DNA from: Planctomycetota bacterium
Lineage (GTDB): Bacteria > Planctomycetota > Planctomycetia > Planctomycetales > Planctomycetaceae
Assembly (NCBI GenBank): GCA_030836185.1
Contig: JAURQH010000021.1
Location: 62,001-126,000, forward strand
Reading direction: 5' to 3'
DNA: 64,000 nucleotides
The notes under the pieces are model-generated. The model was given only the letters and a program-made list of their open reading frames with translations, did not search any database and was not told the origin of the DNA. Below, piece by piece: positions 27,600 through 35,473 of the stretch (positions are counted from its first letter, which is position 1; each line of letters begins with the position of its first letter). The position numbers were made by a program, and so were the translations under genes.

Positions 27600-28568
27600 A
27601 TGACAATGCATGCCTCTTCACGACGAGATTTTTTGATTCATTCCGCGACGACAGCCGGGTTAGTGGGCCTTGGTTCCAAACTCGGAACACAGTTCTTATC
27701 GGCGGAAGACTGTACAATGACCGATGAATACCCATGGATTGATGCGCATTCACACATCTGGACGCGCGATGTCGAGAAGTATCCTCTCGCGAATGGAAAA
27801 ACGCTCGACGATCTCGCCCCCGGTAGCTTTACAACTGATGAGCTGCTCGATGTCGCACACAAAAATGGTGTGGGGAAAGTGGTTCTCATTGCCCACAACG
27901 TCTTTTATCGGTGGGACAACTCTTACATGATTGATGCTGCTCGCCAGCATCCACATGCCTTCCGAATTGTCGGCATGGTCGACAACATGGCCCCGCAACC
28001 TGATGTTGCCATGAAAAAACTGTTGTCCGACAAAGTAACAGGGTTCCGTATTACGCCGGGCGTTTATGGACGAGAGAAATGGCTCGACAACCCCGGCATG
28101 CACTCCATGTGGAAGATGGCCGCAGATACTCGTCAAAACATGTGTTGCCTGATCAATCCTGAAGACCTGCCGACCATCGATTCCTGGTGTGACAAATACC
28201 CGGAAACGCCCGTTGTTATCGACCACTTTGCCCGCGTTGGTATCGATGGAGAGATTCGGAAAAATGAACTCGACAATCTTTGCAAATTGGCGCGACATCA
28301 GTACGTCACCGTGAAAATTTCAGCTTATTACGCCCTTGGCAACAAAAAGCCCCCGCATACCGAACTCATCCCGATGATCGAACGGCTGATTGACTCTTAC
28401 GGTGTGGAACGACTTATGTGGGCCAGCGATTCTCCGTATCAGTTAGTCGGCGAGAATACCTACTCCGATTCCATAAAACTGATCACAGAACGCATGGGCT
28501 CTCTCTCGACCACAGATCGCGAGTGGCTATTACGCAAGACGGCTCATAAAGTTTTCTTTTTTAACTAA
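27600..28568 (+). CDS. Amidohydrolase 2 family protein, Tat-type leader
   Basis: This 322-residue metal-dependent hydrolase is related to the amidohydrolase-2 family (PF04909). It has a leader with SRRDFL, matching the twin-arginine consensus, then a hydrophobic region. The start of the barrel has WIDAHSHIW, giving the paired metal-binding histidines, and the C-terminal strand shows WASDSPYQ with the conserved Asp. ATG 27600 has GGGAG upstream. The substrate is not deducible; relatives act on lactones or decarboxylate aromatic acids. It lies 119 nt downstream of the ExbD genes and might share their transcript. Confidence 0.85.
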   Translation: MTMHASSRRDFLIHSATTAGLVGLGSKLGTQFLSAEDCTMTDEYPWIDAHSHIWTRDVEKYPLANGKTLDDLAPGSFTTDELLDVAHKNGVGKVVLIAHNVFYRWDNSYMIDAARQHPHAFRIVGMVDNMAPQPDVAMKKLLSDKVTGFRITPGVYGREKWLDNPGMHSMWKMAADTRQNMCCLINPEDLPTIDSWCDKYPETPVVIDHFARVGIDGEIRKNELDNLCKLARHQYVTVKISAYYALGNKKPPHTELIPMIERLIDSYGVERLMWASDSPYQLVGENTYSDSIKLITERMGSLSTTDREWLLRKTAHKVFFFN

Positions 28569-28605
28569 CCGTGTTTGTTGCTTCTCATCCTTCGAAAGTT
28601 GATTG

Positions 28606-28913
28606 ATGCCGATTCGTGAATCAGATCTCAGTCGTCTGGTCAAAACGACGATCATGCTGGTCCGCGTTTGGCTGATTGCTTTGCTCGTCGGCTTGTACAG
28701 TCTCATACCGGTCTTTAAAGAATACTCTTCTACGAAAAGTTCGCCGATATTCCGTCGGGTGTTTTCACTGTCCTCGGCCTGGAATCAATCTCCGATGCGT
28801 TGGAAGAACCATTCGGGTTCGATCTGGACGATCTCGATTTAGAATCGCTCTGCCTCACCATAGATCGAACGACGGCAGAGATTCTCGTTGTTGAGCAAGT
28901 CTCTCAAGGTTAA
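28606..28913 (+). pseudogene. Bestrophin-family anion channel remnant, internally deleted and frameshifted
   Basis: From ATG 28606 the frame gives about 40 residues (LVRVWLIALLVGLYSLIPVF) that look like the first membrane helix of a bacterial bestrophin-like channel. The frame then shifts near 28720-28728. The second frame gives IPSGVFTVLGL and then ALEEPFGFDLDDLDLESLC, ending at TAA 28911-28913. The EPFGxDxxDLxLExLC segment is the conserved C-terminal part of bestrophins. A complete member has about 290 residues, so roughly 200 central residues are missing, with the join near VLGLESISDAL. I infer a decayed gene rather than a small new protein. Confidence 0.65.
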
Positions 28914-29353
28914 TGCTGACAGCAGTTTGCTGCCAACTGCCAGTTTCCAAATCGGGTATTTCTCGAATTTCAGTTCCGAATTTGCGCGAAAGATTTTGGG
29001 AAACTAACGCATCAACATATATTGAATACTTCTTATGAAGTTTATGTCCATGTCTCTTATAAACACAGAACAGTATTAGCTTTAGGTAAAATGAATTTGT
29101 TCGAACTCGGATCAAAAACGTGTTTCCTTCAACTCAAAAAACGTGCCAGAATATTCCTCGAAAAACCGGCCTCCGCCAGTCTTGAATCCGTTTTCACTCC
29201 TCGTCAGGATCGCTCTCTACAGGGATGCATGACGCAGCCGTAAGAGTCCTCCGCAAGACGCGGGGGCGCTTTTACCCCGACTCTGGCCTTCCACTGAAGG
29301 CCTGAACATTCTCGATAATCGGGGGTACTGCAGTTTGAAACAAAGGAGTGATT
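28914..29353. other. Gene-free stretch between the bestrophin remnant and the CAP gene
   Basis: About 440 nt, noticeably AT-rich in 28990-29110. A 73-codon open frame (29022-29243) has no ribosome site or family character. There is a small CCGC/GCGG stem near 29250-29265. I see no gene here; the region may hold more decayed sequence. Confidence 0.5.
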
Positions 29354-29791
29354 ATGTGTAGATTTTCGTTACCGTTAGTCCTGACACTCATGTTGTCATT
29401 TTCGTCATGTCTGGCAGAGGCTGGTCCAGGTGAATACGTTTCGCCCGAAGAACACGCTTGGGTCACAGAACATCCCGTGATTCATAAATTGCTGGATCTC
29501 ACCAACAAACATCGTGCGAAATACAATCGAGCTCCGGTGGAACTCGATCCCTACCTGACACTCAAAGCTCAACAGCACGCCGAATGGATGGCAAAAACGG
29601 GATACTATCAACACAGTCGCTTTGGTTATCCCGAGATCATTTTTTACAGCCCCGGCTCCGCCGAAAATGCCGTCAACGGTTGGATTCGTTCCCCCGCACA
29701 TCACGGCATCATGCTCAAGCGAGCGAATTATGTCGGCTTTGGATACATGTTGATCAACGGTCGGGATTATTGGGTCGGAATTTTCTATTGA
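29354..29791 (+). CDS. CAP/SCP-domain secreted protein
   Basis: This 145-residue protein starts at ATG 29354 with AAAGGAG five bases upstream. It has a signal peptide (residues 1-24, PLVLTLMLSFSSCLAEA; the Cys could be a lipobox) and a single CAP/SCP (PF00188) domain. The domain motifs are LLDLTNKHRAKYNRAPVELD, QQHAEWMA, GYYQHSR, SAENAVNGWIRSPAHHGIML and YVGFGYM. These provide the His, Glu and His that line the CAP cleft. Function in bacteria is unclear; lipid binding or peptidase-like roles are proposed in the family. It stands alone in a decaying region. Confidence 0.85.
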   Translation: MCRFSLPLVLTLMLSFSSCLAEAGPGEYVSPEEHAWVTEHPVIHKLLDLTNKHRAKYNRAPVELDPYLTLKAQQHAEWMAKTGYYQHSRFGYPEIIFYSPGSAENAVNGWIRSPAHHGIMLKRANYVGFGYMLINGRDYWVGIFY

Positions 29792-29813
29792 GGACCGACT
29801 CGGCTTGTATCAT

Positions 29814-29831
29814 GACAGCTTGGCTGCTGTC
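29814..29831 (+). terminator. Weak hairpin after the CAP gene
   Basis: GACAGC and GCTGTC enclose a six-base loop, followed by only three T bases. The position 23 nt after the stop is right for a terminator, but it is short and lacks a U-tract. Confidence 0.25.
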
Positions 29832-29902
29832 TTTGAAGACGCTCTACACAAGAGGTGCGGGGCGTTTTTTCGTTTTAGCTTTGTCTACTTGTCAGAGATT
29901 GT

Positions 29903-30295
29903 TCATAAATCAATGGGCCAATACACGCGAGCGAGTGGAAGCAACGCACGGCCATCGACATCGAAGTCCTCACAGTTTTCGACGACCAATGTCGCTAGTT
30001 CATCCAAATCGACGAGCGTTAAAGGGACCGTTGCACGTTTGGCCTCATAGCCGGTCTCTTTGGTGAACCCTTCTATACTCAGGAAGACTTCGCGATGTGT
30101 CGAACGTAACATCCCCAAAATACTACGAAGGACAGGTGCGCCGGTCGAGTCCTTGAGACGATGTTTGACTTCGGCAATGATTCTTGGTTACTGAAGACCA
30201 AGACCATCAGGAGAGGCAATCACATCGAGTCCGCGATCTGGTCCGGTGGGAGCCACCCACGTCCGTGAACGATTTTTCTTATTGACGTAATCTGA
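29903..30295 (-). pseudogene. Mrr-like restriction endonuclease fragment with nonsense codon
   Basis: Read on the minus strand, the frame gives GPDRGLDVIASPDGLGLQ, a TAA stop at 30188-30190, then PRIIAEVKHRLKD, and on through VPLTLVDLDELATLVVENCE to a stop at 29903. The GxDxGxD...ExK pattern (GPDRGLD, AEVKH) is the PD-(D/E)xK core of Mrr-type nucleases, and the C-terminal half is typical of that group. The stop lies where a Gln codon CAA would make sense, so one C-to-T change explains it. The N-terminus is absent; the frame runs into the transposase end near 30290. It is therefore a 5'-truncated, interrupted gene. Confidence 0.7.
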
Positions 30296-30821
30296 TAGCT
30301 CTCAATTGGTTCCGTTGTTCCTCACTCATCACCCGCACTCTCGGCGGTCCCGGAGGCTTGCCGCACTTCTTCTTCCGAGGATAGTTCCTCGAACGCTTGT
30401 CCCGCCTGCGATATCCATCGTCCTTAATCGCCGCTAAACGTGCAAACAGATTTTTCGCGGGAGCCGGTCGCCAACACTCCATCTCCTCTCGAATCGCCTG
30501 CAACACACCTTTTACACTCAACTCGTCCGGTCGCCGGTTGTGCTGCTGCAGTTCGCGTACGCCCAACAACTTCACCACCCAGAGTGCCAATATCGACCAG
30601 TCCAGTTCCACGGGAACATTCTGCGGCGAGTGTGACCGCAAACGCTCACGCTCGAAGATTTGCTTGTGCCCCCAAAAGAAAAGCTCTATCCCCCAACGCT
30701 GGCGATAAATCTCGGCAGCCTGTGCGCGCGACAATTCGAGCGAGTTGAGAATGCTGGTGACCAGATACATCGGTTCGTGATTCGTCTCGACACGCAACAG
30801 TCGCAACTTAATCGGGGGAGT
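30279..30821 (-). pseudogene. IS4-type transposase, C-terminal fragment
   Basis: About 180 residues survive. The fragment has the IS4 Y-(2)-R-(3)-E-(6)-K signature exactly: YRQRWGIELFFWGHK, where Glu is the third member of the DDE triad. The N-terminal part with both catalytic Asp residues is missing; a TGA lies a few codons upstream of KLRLLRVE. A Lys/Arg-rich tail (RRRDKRSRNYPRKKK) follows. No terminal inverted repeats could be matched. The fragment abuts the nuclease remnant, so insertion or deletion at this point probably damaged that gene. Confidence 0.8.
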
Positions 30822-30880
30822 TCATCCTTACCAGAATGAAGCCGGGTACTATGCTGCCTCTCGCGTGAGCAGGTAAGTTT

Positions 30881-30910
30881 CATCCGTGAAATCCGCGTGA
30901 TCTGCGGTTC
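30881..30910 (+). repeat. CCGCG/CTGCGG-type intergenic repeat unit
   Basis: The stretch reads CATCCGTGAAATCCGCGTG, followed by ATCTGCGGTTC. It shares its CTGCGGTT end and short-period G/C rhythm with 31058-31087, 31928-31947 and 53980-54044. The family is degenerate, so copy boundaries are approximate. Confidence 0.4.
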
Positions 30911-30997
30911 AAAGAAATTGTTTCGCAGTCAGCTCACTGGTGGCAAGTCGCCAGTGACATCCGACGACCAAAACTCTCTCTTGCATAAACGCTAAAT

Positions 30998-31023
30998 CTG
31001 GGGGCTCATTGCGTTCGTCCCCA
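30998..31023 (+). repeat. 26-nt hairpin repeat, copy 1
   Basis: The stretch begins CTGGGGGCTCA and ends TTCGTCCCCA. Its GGGG and CCCC arms can pair. It matches 55282-55307 in the same orientation with two differences, so it is a dispersed element. Confidence 0.7.
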
Positions 31024-31048
31024 TCCATCCATCCATCCATCCATCCAT
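31021..31048 (+). repeat. Tetranucleotide microsatellite (CCAT)7
   Basis: Seven perfect tandem copies of CCAT directly follow the 26-nt hairpin repeat. Such tracts can change length by slippage. Here it is about 80 nt from the end of the DUF1559 gene and outside any coding frame, so no phase-variable gene is evident. Confidence 0.9.
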
Positions 31049-31057
31049 CTCATAAAT

Positions 31058-31087
31058 TCTCTGCGTCCTCTGCGAACTCTGCGGTTT
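31058..31087 (-). repeat. CGCAGAG-type intergenic repeat unit
   Basis: Read on the minus strand it is AAACCGCAGAGTTCGCAGAG followed by GACGCAGAG, that is, three spaced copies of a CGCAGAG core. Related units are at 31928-31947 and 53980-54044. Confidence 0.55.
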
Positions 31088-31127
31088 ACACCTCTCAGAT
31101 CAACTACAGCTTGACGTACCCCTACCG

Positions 31128-31907
31128 CTAATATTCCTCTGGCACTGTCTCTCCACCATCGGGTGTCGCAAGGGCTTTGAGAACTGTGGGATCAATATCG
31201 TTGCTAATAGCCCGCACACGTCCATCAGCGAAACCGATGATTGTCACACCGCTATGGACTTCAACGCCCATCGTCTTTGTTCCCGGTTTAAGACCCAGTG
31301 CCGGATCGCGTGCATTGTCGGGAGCACCCCACGGCATTAACCCTTCCTGTATTTCTCCCATCATAATTGTGTTGCTCAGTCCATCTGCGCGTGAGATATA
31401 ATCTTCGGTCAACGATTGATTATCGGGAAACAGGCGCGAGTTAAGAGTATACGGCATTGGATAATAGCCATTCGAGTTTGGTTCGGTGTCGATGCCATGG
31501 ATGCGCAACCAGTAGATCGACAATTTCGTCCACTCCTGATTGTCGGGATGGTCCCAAGGGAGGGACAGGTCGATACGATCATAGATTGTCGATTGATCGA
31601 TAAACGGCAGCAATTGAGTCACCCAGCCGTGTACCGGTTCGTCTTTCTCATTGAAAAATGTCGGCGCTGCAAAGAGACCATCGTTCTGAGAGCAGTAGTT
31701 TTTTTGAGCCAGTGCCAAATTCTTGAGATTGTTGATCGATTGCACTCTAAGGGCAGCTTCTCGGGCATTTCGATTCACGGGTAGTATTAATAGGAAAACC
31801 AGAATGAGAATCACTCCGATCCCCACGCAACCAATGGCCTTTTGCTTGGTCGTTAATTGAGTTGGAATTTCTGTGTTCAATTCGTTGGCCGATTTGTCAT
31901 GATTCAT
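31128..31907 (-). CDS. DUF1559 family pseudopilin-like protein
   Basis: This 259-residue protein has a hydrophilic N-terminus of about 24 residues, a membrane helix (AIGCVGIGVILILVFLLIL), and the DUF1559 ectodomain. The family segment follows the helix (RVQSINNLKNLALAQKNYC), and the C-terminus has HSGVTIIGFADGRV, the H-x(n)-DG signature. Unlike most DUF1559 proteins it has no GFTLIE-type prepilin cleavage site, so it is probably anchored rather than processed. ATG 31907 is used; a TTG four codons earlier is possible. The role of DUF1559 proteins is unknown, but they are expanded in planctomycetes. Confidence 0.85.
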   Translation of the reverse strand: MNHDKSANELNTEIPTQLTTKQKAIGCVGIGVILILVFLLILPVNRNAREAALRVQSINNLKNLALAQKNYCSQNDGLFAAPTFFNEKDEPVHGWVTQLLPFIDQSTIYDRIDLSLPWDHPDNQEWTKLSIYWLRIHGIDTEPNSNGYYPMPYTLNSRLFPDNQSLTEDYISRADGLSNTIMMGEIQEGLMPWGAPDNARDPALGLKPGTKTMGVEVHSGVTIIGFADGRVRAISNDIDPTVLKALATPDGGETVPEEY

Positions 31908-32212
31908 ATCTTTGTCCAATGATCGTTCTTCGCGAACTCCGCGGTTTCAATTTCCCAATCTCAGCATTCGGATCATCAATTATGGTCCTACCCATCCGAC
32001 TTGCTTGCGCAAGACGGCTATGGACAACGCTTTATTCAGTGTTTCCATTGTACCTGAATGAAATTCCATTGGCAGACCTGTTTTTGGTCGGCTACAATGA
32101 ATACAGCGACGCTGATGTCTTCTGACGCGATTGGACATTTGGTTTTTTACCATTGTTCTGCGTCAGCCGGTCGCTCCCGCCTTTTTCCACACATCTAATA
32201 GATTTTTGTGCC
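31908..32212. other. Divergent intergenic region, DUF1559 / cytochrome gene
   Basis: About 300 nt. It contains one CGCAGAG-type repeat unit (31928-31947, minus orientation) and must hold promoters for both neighbours. Small open frames in it have no support. Confidence 0.5.
31928..31947 (-). repeat. CGCAGAG-type intergenic repeat unit
   Basis: On the minus strand: AAACCGCGGAGTTCGCGAAG. It matches the start of the 31058-31087 unit with a few changes. Confidence 0.5.
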
Positions 32213-35200
32213 ATGCGATTGAAGACAATCACACGTGCGCTGGGATGTCTTGCTGCTTGCTGTCTCGCGACATCTCTGTTTGCCGAAGAACCTCCCTCCG
32301 CTCAAAAACCGCTTGATCCCAAACATGCCAAAAAGTATGCCGCAGGGTTGAAGCTGTTTAAAGGGAAAGTCCGTCCGTTATTGATGGACCGTTGCGGTTC
32401 GTGTCACGGCGTGGATGTGATTGAGGGCGAACTCGATCTCACCGACCGCGCAGGTCTTCTCAAAGGAGGAGCGACGGGACCGGGGATCGATCTCAAGAAG
32501 CCGGCAGAGAGTTACCTGATGAAGTTGGTGACTCACAAAGAGCAGCCCTACATGCCTTACGAAGAAGACAAGATGCCGCAGGCGGAAATCGACCTGTTAC
32601 AAAAATGGATCGAATTGGGCGCCCCCTATGACAAGCCTCTGACTGAAGAAAAGATTGCCGTTATTCCGTGGCAGGAACGTGAAGTTGCCGATGATGCGGA
32701 TCAGTTCTGGTCATTCCAAAAACTGAATGTGACTAAGCCGCCACAAATCGGTGATGACAAATGGTCTCGGAATGAAATTGACCACTTCGTTCTCGCTAAG
32801 TTAAAAGACAAAGAAGTCACGCCCAACAACCGTGCCGACAGACGAACTTTGATTCGTCGTGCCTATTACGATCTGATCGGCATGCCGCCGACACCGGCTG
32901 AGGTGACATCGTTCCTGAACAACGACGATCCAAACGCGTATGCCAAAATGATTGACAAACTCCTCGCCAGCCAACATTACGGCGAGCGCTGGGCCAGGCA
33001 TTGGCTCGATGTGGCCCGCTTTGCCGAATCGCACGGCTTTGAACAGGATTACGACCGACCGTACGCCTATCACTTCCGCGACTTTGTGATTCAGGCACTC
33101 AATCAGGATATGCCTTACGATCAATTTGTTCGCTGGCAATTGGCGGGGGATGAGATTGCTCCTGAAAACCCACAGGCGCTCATGGCGACCGGTTTTCTGG
33201 GTGCGGGTGTCTTCCCGACTCAGATCACAGCCAATGAAGTCGAGCGAACCCGTTACGACGCCCTCGATGACATGGCGGCCACGACGGGTAACGCAATGCT
33301 TGGATTGTCCGTGGGTTGCGCTCGCTGTCACGATCACAAATTCGATCCGATTCCGCAGGCCGATTATTATCGGTTCGTGTCGACCTTCACGACGGCTGTC
33401 CGCAGTAACGTCGATGTTGACATGACACCGGAAGAGACGGCTACCAAACTGGCCGCGTGGGAAAAAACTCACGCTCCCAAGGAATCAGCTTTGGTCGCCT
33501 TTGAGAAGAACGTGCTGCCCGGACGATTTCAGAAATGGCTCGCCTCTGAAGACCTGACGAATCAATCGATGCTGGCTGAGACTGACTGGATTCTGTTTGA
33601 TCAAATCGCTGCCAAATCAAAAAATGGTGCCACTCTGACACGCCAATCAGATGGCTCGCTACTCGCCAGTGGGAAGAATCCTAACGACGACGTATATACG
33701 TTCACATCGCAGCCTCTCATTCCGGGACAGTTGATCTCGGCCATTAAGCTGGAAGCGTTGGTCGATCCATCGATGAAAAAGAAAGGACCGGGACGTGCCG
33801 ATAATGGCAACTTTGCCTTGAGCAAAATTCGTGTCTTCCTGGAAACATTAGAAGGCAAAGATCGGCGAGAATTGAAGTTGATCGAACCGAAAACGGACTT
33901 CGAGCAAAACACGGCCAGCCTGTCGATTGCCTCTTCTCTCGACGATGATCCTAAAACGGGTTGGGCCGTCGACCCGCAATTCGGCAAGTCTCACTGGGCA
34001 ACATTTGCAGTGACCACGGAGACTGCTGTCAAACCCTCGACTGCTGAACGGTTGGTTGTCGAACTCAACTTCCAAGTGAATACAAAACACGCGATTGGCC
34101 GTCCACGGTTGTCGTATGCTGTCAAACCGGCTCGACCAAGTGCCGACGGCAAGATGGCCGACTTATCGATCTTGCGAGCCGTCAGTGAACTGGCCGAGAA
34201 GGGAGAAGTCTCCAAGCTGAATGAGAAGACTCGAACCGCATTGCTCGATCATTATCGTCGCCAGGACTCGGAATGGGTCGTCTTGAATGACGCAGTCCAG
34301 AAATCTCTCGCGACCAAGCCACAGCCGAATCTCACGAAAATGATGATCGTTTCCGAAGGAGTGAAACCGATTCGCCACCACACCCAGGGAGCCGACTTCT
34401 TCGAAGAGACCTTCTTCCTGCGGCGTGGAGACAACGAACAGAAAGCCGGCGTGGCCGAGCAAGGGTTTTTGCAGGTGTTAATGCGCGGCGATACGACAAC
34501 CGATCAATGGAAAGTCGAACCGCCCGTCGAAGATTCAAAGCTTTCCTATCGACGTACGTCACTTGCTAATTGGATGACCGATACCAAAAAAGGACCGGGG
34601 CATCTGTTGGCCCGCGTGATTGCCAATCGCGTCTGGCAACATCATTTTGGCACGGGCATCGTCAGCACGCCGAACGATTTCGGAGTGCAGGGACAAAAAC
34701 CGACTCACCCGGAATTACTCGACTGGCTGGCCCAATATTTGATCGACAACGACTGGCGTCTCAAACCACTTCACAAACTGATCATGACTTCTGCTGCGTA
34801 CTCGCAGTCGTCTCAGTTTGATAAGGAGAAAGCAAAAGCCGATCTCGCTAATCAATACTTGTGGCGATTTGAGTCTCACCGCGTGGAAGCGGAAATCATT
34901 CGCGACAGCATGTTGTCGGTCTCGAATACTCTCGACGAAACGATGTTCGGGCCAGGAACTCTCAACATGGGCCATAAGCGTCGTAGTATTTATTTCATGA
35001 TCAAACGCAGCAAACTCATTCCGTTCCTGCAAGTCTTTGATTCGCCCGAGCCGTTGGTGTCAGTCGGCGGTCGCCCGGCGACGACGGTTGCTCCGCAGGC
35101 GCTAGTCTTTATGAACAGCCCGTATGTGCGTGAATATGCGACCAATTTTGCGAAACAATTACTTGGTAAAAACACAACGACGGAAGACATTGTCAAAAAT

Positions 35201-35380
35201 GGGTATTGGCAAGCGCTCAGCCGCGATCCGACTCCACAAGAGTTGGCGGCGACCACAGGGTTCATCGATGCCCAGACAAATTCGTATACGGACGAGATGG
35301 AACCGAATCCCCGCGAGCTGGCAGTGACCGACTTTTGCCAAACCTTATTCAGCTTGAACGAGTTTATTTATATCGAGTGA
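32213..35380 (+). CDS. Planctomycete cytochrome C / DUF1549 / DUF1553 protein (long form)
   Basis: This 1055-residue secreted protein has a signal peptide (about 1-24, ending SLFA), a planctomycete cytochrome C domain with one c-type heme site CGSCHG (Cys61, Cys64, His65), a DUF1549 region (RNEIDHFVLAKLKD through ARCHDHKFDPIPQADYY), and a C-terminal DUF1553 region (GTGIVSTPNDFGVQG, PTHPELLDWL, LTRDFCQTLF-like end). Between the two DUFs is an insert of about 250 residues (roughly 440-700) that is absent from the second copy in this window. The ARCHDHK segment could be a second heme-like or metal site. The protein is always paired with DUF1501; roles in periplasmic redox or glycan breakdown are suspected, not shown. 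Confidence 0.9.
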   Translation: MRLKTITRALGCLAACCLATSLFAEEPPSAQKPLDPKHAKKYAAGLKLFKGKVRPLLMDRCGSCHGVDVIEGELDLTDRAGLLKGGATGPGIDLKKPAESYLMKLVTHKEQPYMPYEEDKMPQAEIDLLQKWIELGAPYDKPLTEEKIAVIPWQEREVADDADQFWSFQKLNVTKPPQIGDDKWSRNEIDHFVLAKLKDKEVTPNNRADRRTLIRRAYYDLIGMPPTPAEVTSFLNNDDPNAYAKMIDKLLASQHYGERWARHWLDVARFAESHGFEQDYDRPYAYHFRDFVIQALNQDMPYDQFVRWQLAGDEIAPENPQALMATGFLGAGVFPTQITANEVERTRYDALDDMAATTGNAMLGLSVGCARCHDHKFDPIPQADYYRFVSTFTTAVRSNVDVDMTPEETATKLAAWEKTHAPKESALVAFEKNVLPGRFQKWLASEDLTNQSMLAETDWILFDQIAAKSKNGATLTRQSDGSLLASGKNPNDDVYTFTSQPLIPGQLISAIKLEALVDPSMKKKGPGRADNGNFALSKIRVFLETLEGKDRRELKLIEPKTDFEQNTASLSIASSLDDDPKTGWAVDPQFGKSHWATFAVTTETAVKPSTAERLVVELNFQVNTKHAIGRPRLSYAVKPARPSADGKMADLSILRAVSELAEKGEVSKLNEKTRTALLDHYRRQDSEWVVLNDAVQKSLATKPQPNLTKMMIVSEGVKPIRHHTQGADFFEETFFLRRGDNEQKAGVAEQGFLQVLMRGDTTTDQWKVEPPVEDSKLSYRRTSLANWMTDTKKGPGHLLARVIANRVWQHHFGTGIVSTPNDFGVQGQKPTHPELLDWLAQYLIDNDWRLKPLHKLIMTSAAYSQSSQFDKEKAKADLANQYLWRFESHRVEAEIIRDSMLSVSNTLDETMFGPGTLNMGHKRRSIYFMIKRSKLIPFLQVFDSPEPLVSVGGRPATTVAPQALVFMNSPYVREYATNFAKQLLGKNTTTEDIVKNGYWQALSRDPTPQELAATTGFIDAQTNSYTDEMEPNPRELAVTDFCQTLFSLNEFIYIE

Positions 35381-35473
35381 AAGTGAGTGCCGAACTTCAA
35401 ATGACAAATATCAAAAAAGGATCGATCTCACTTTTACTTTTCGACTATTCCCACATTTTAACTTTGGTTTCTT

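Larger units (their letters stand above)
30822..31127. other. Repeat-bearing intergenic stretch beside the IS4 fragment
   Basis: About 300 nt without a credible gene. It contains three separate repeats listed on their own: a CCGCG/CTGCGG-type unit (30881-30910), a 26-nt hairpin-forming repeat (30998-31023), and a CCAT microsatellite (31021-31048), followed by a CTCTGCG-type unit (31058-31087). Confidence 0.6.

Noticed and set aside
29022-29243. A 73-codon plus-strand frame in the gap before the CAP gene
   Set aside because: It has no ribosome site, no recognisable motif and an unusual composition. The region appears to be degraded intergenic DNA.
31021-31048. Possible CRISPR-like repeat array
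   Set aside because: The repeats are contiguous tetranucleotides with no spacers and no cas genes, so it is a microsatellite.
32801-33472. A 223-codon minus-strand frame inside the cytochrome/DUF1549 gene
   Set aside because: It is antisense to DUF1549 motifs that are clear on the plus strand, and shows no family features.
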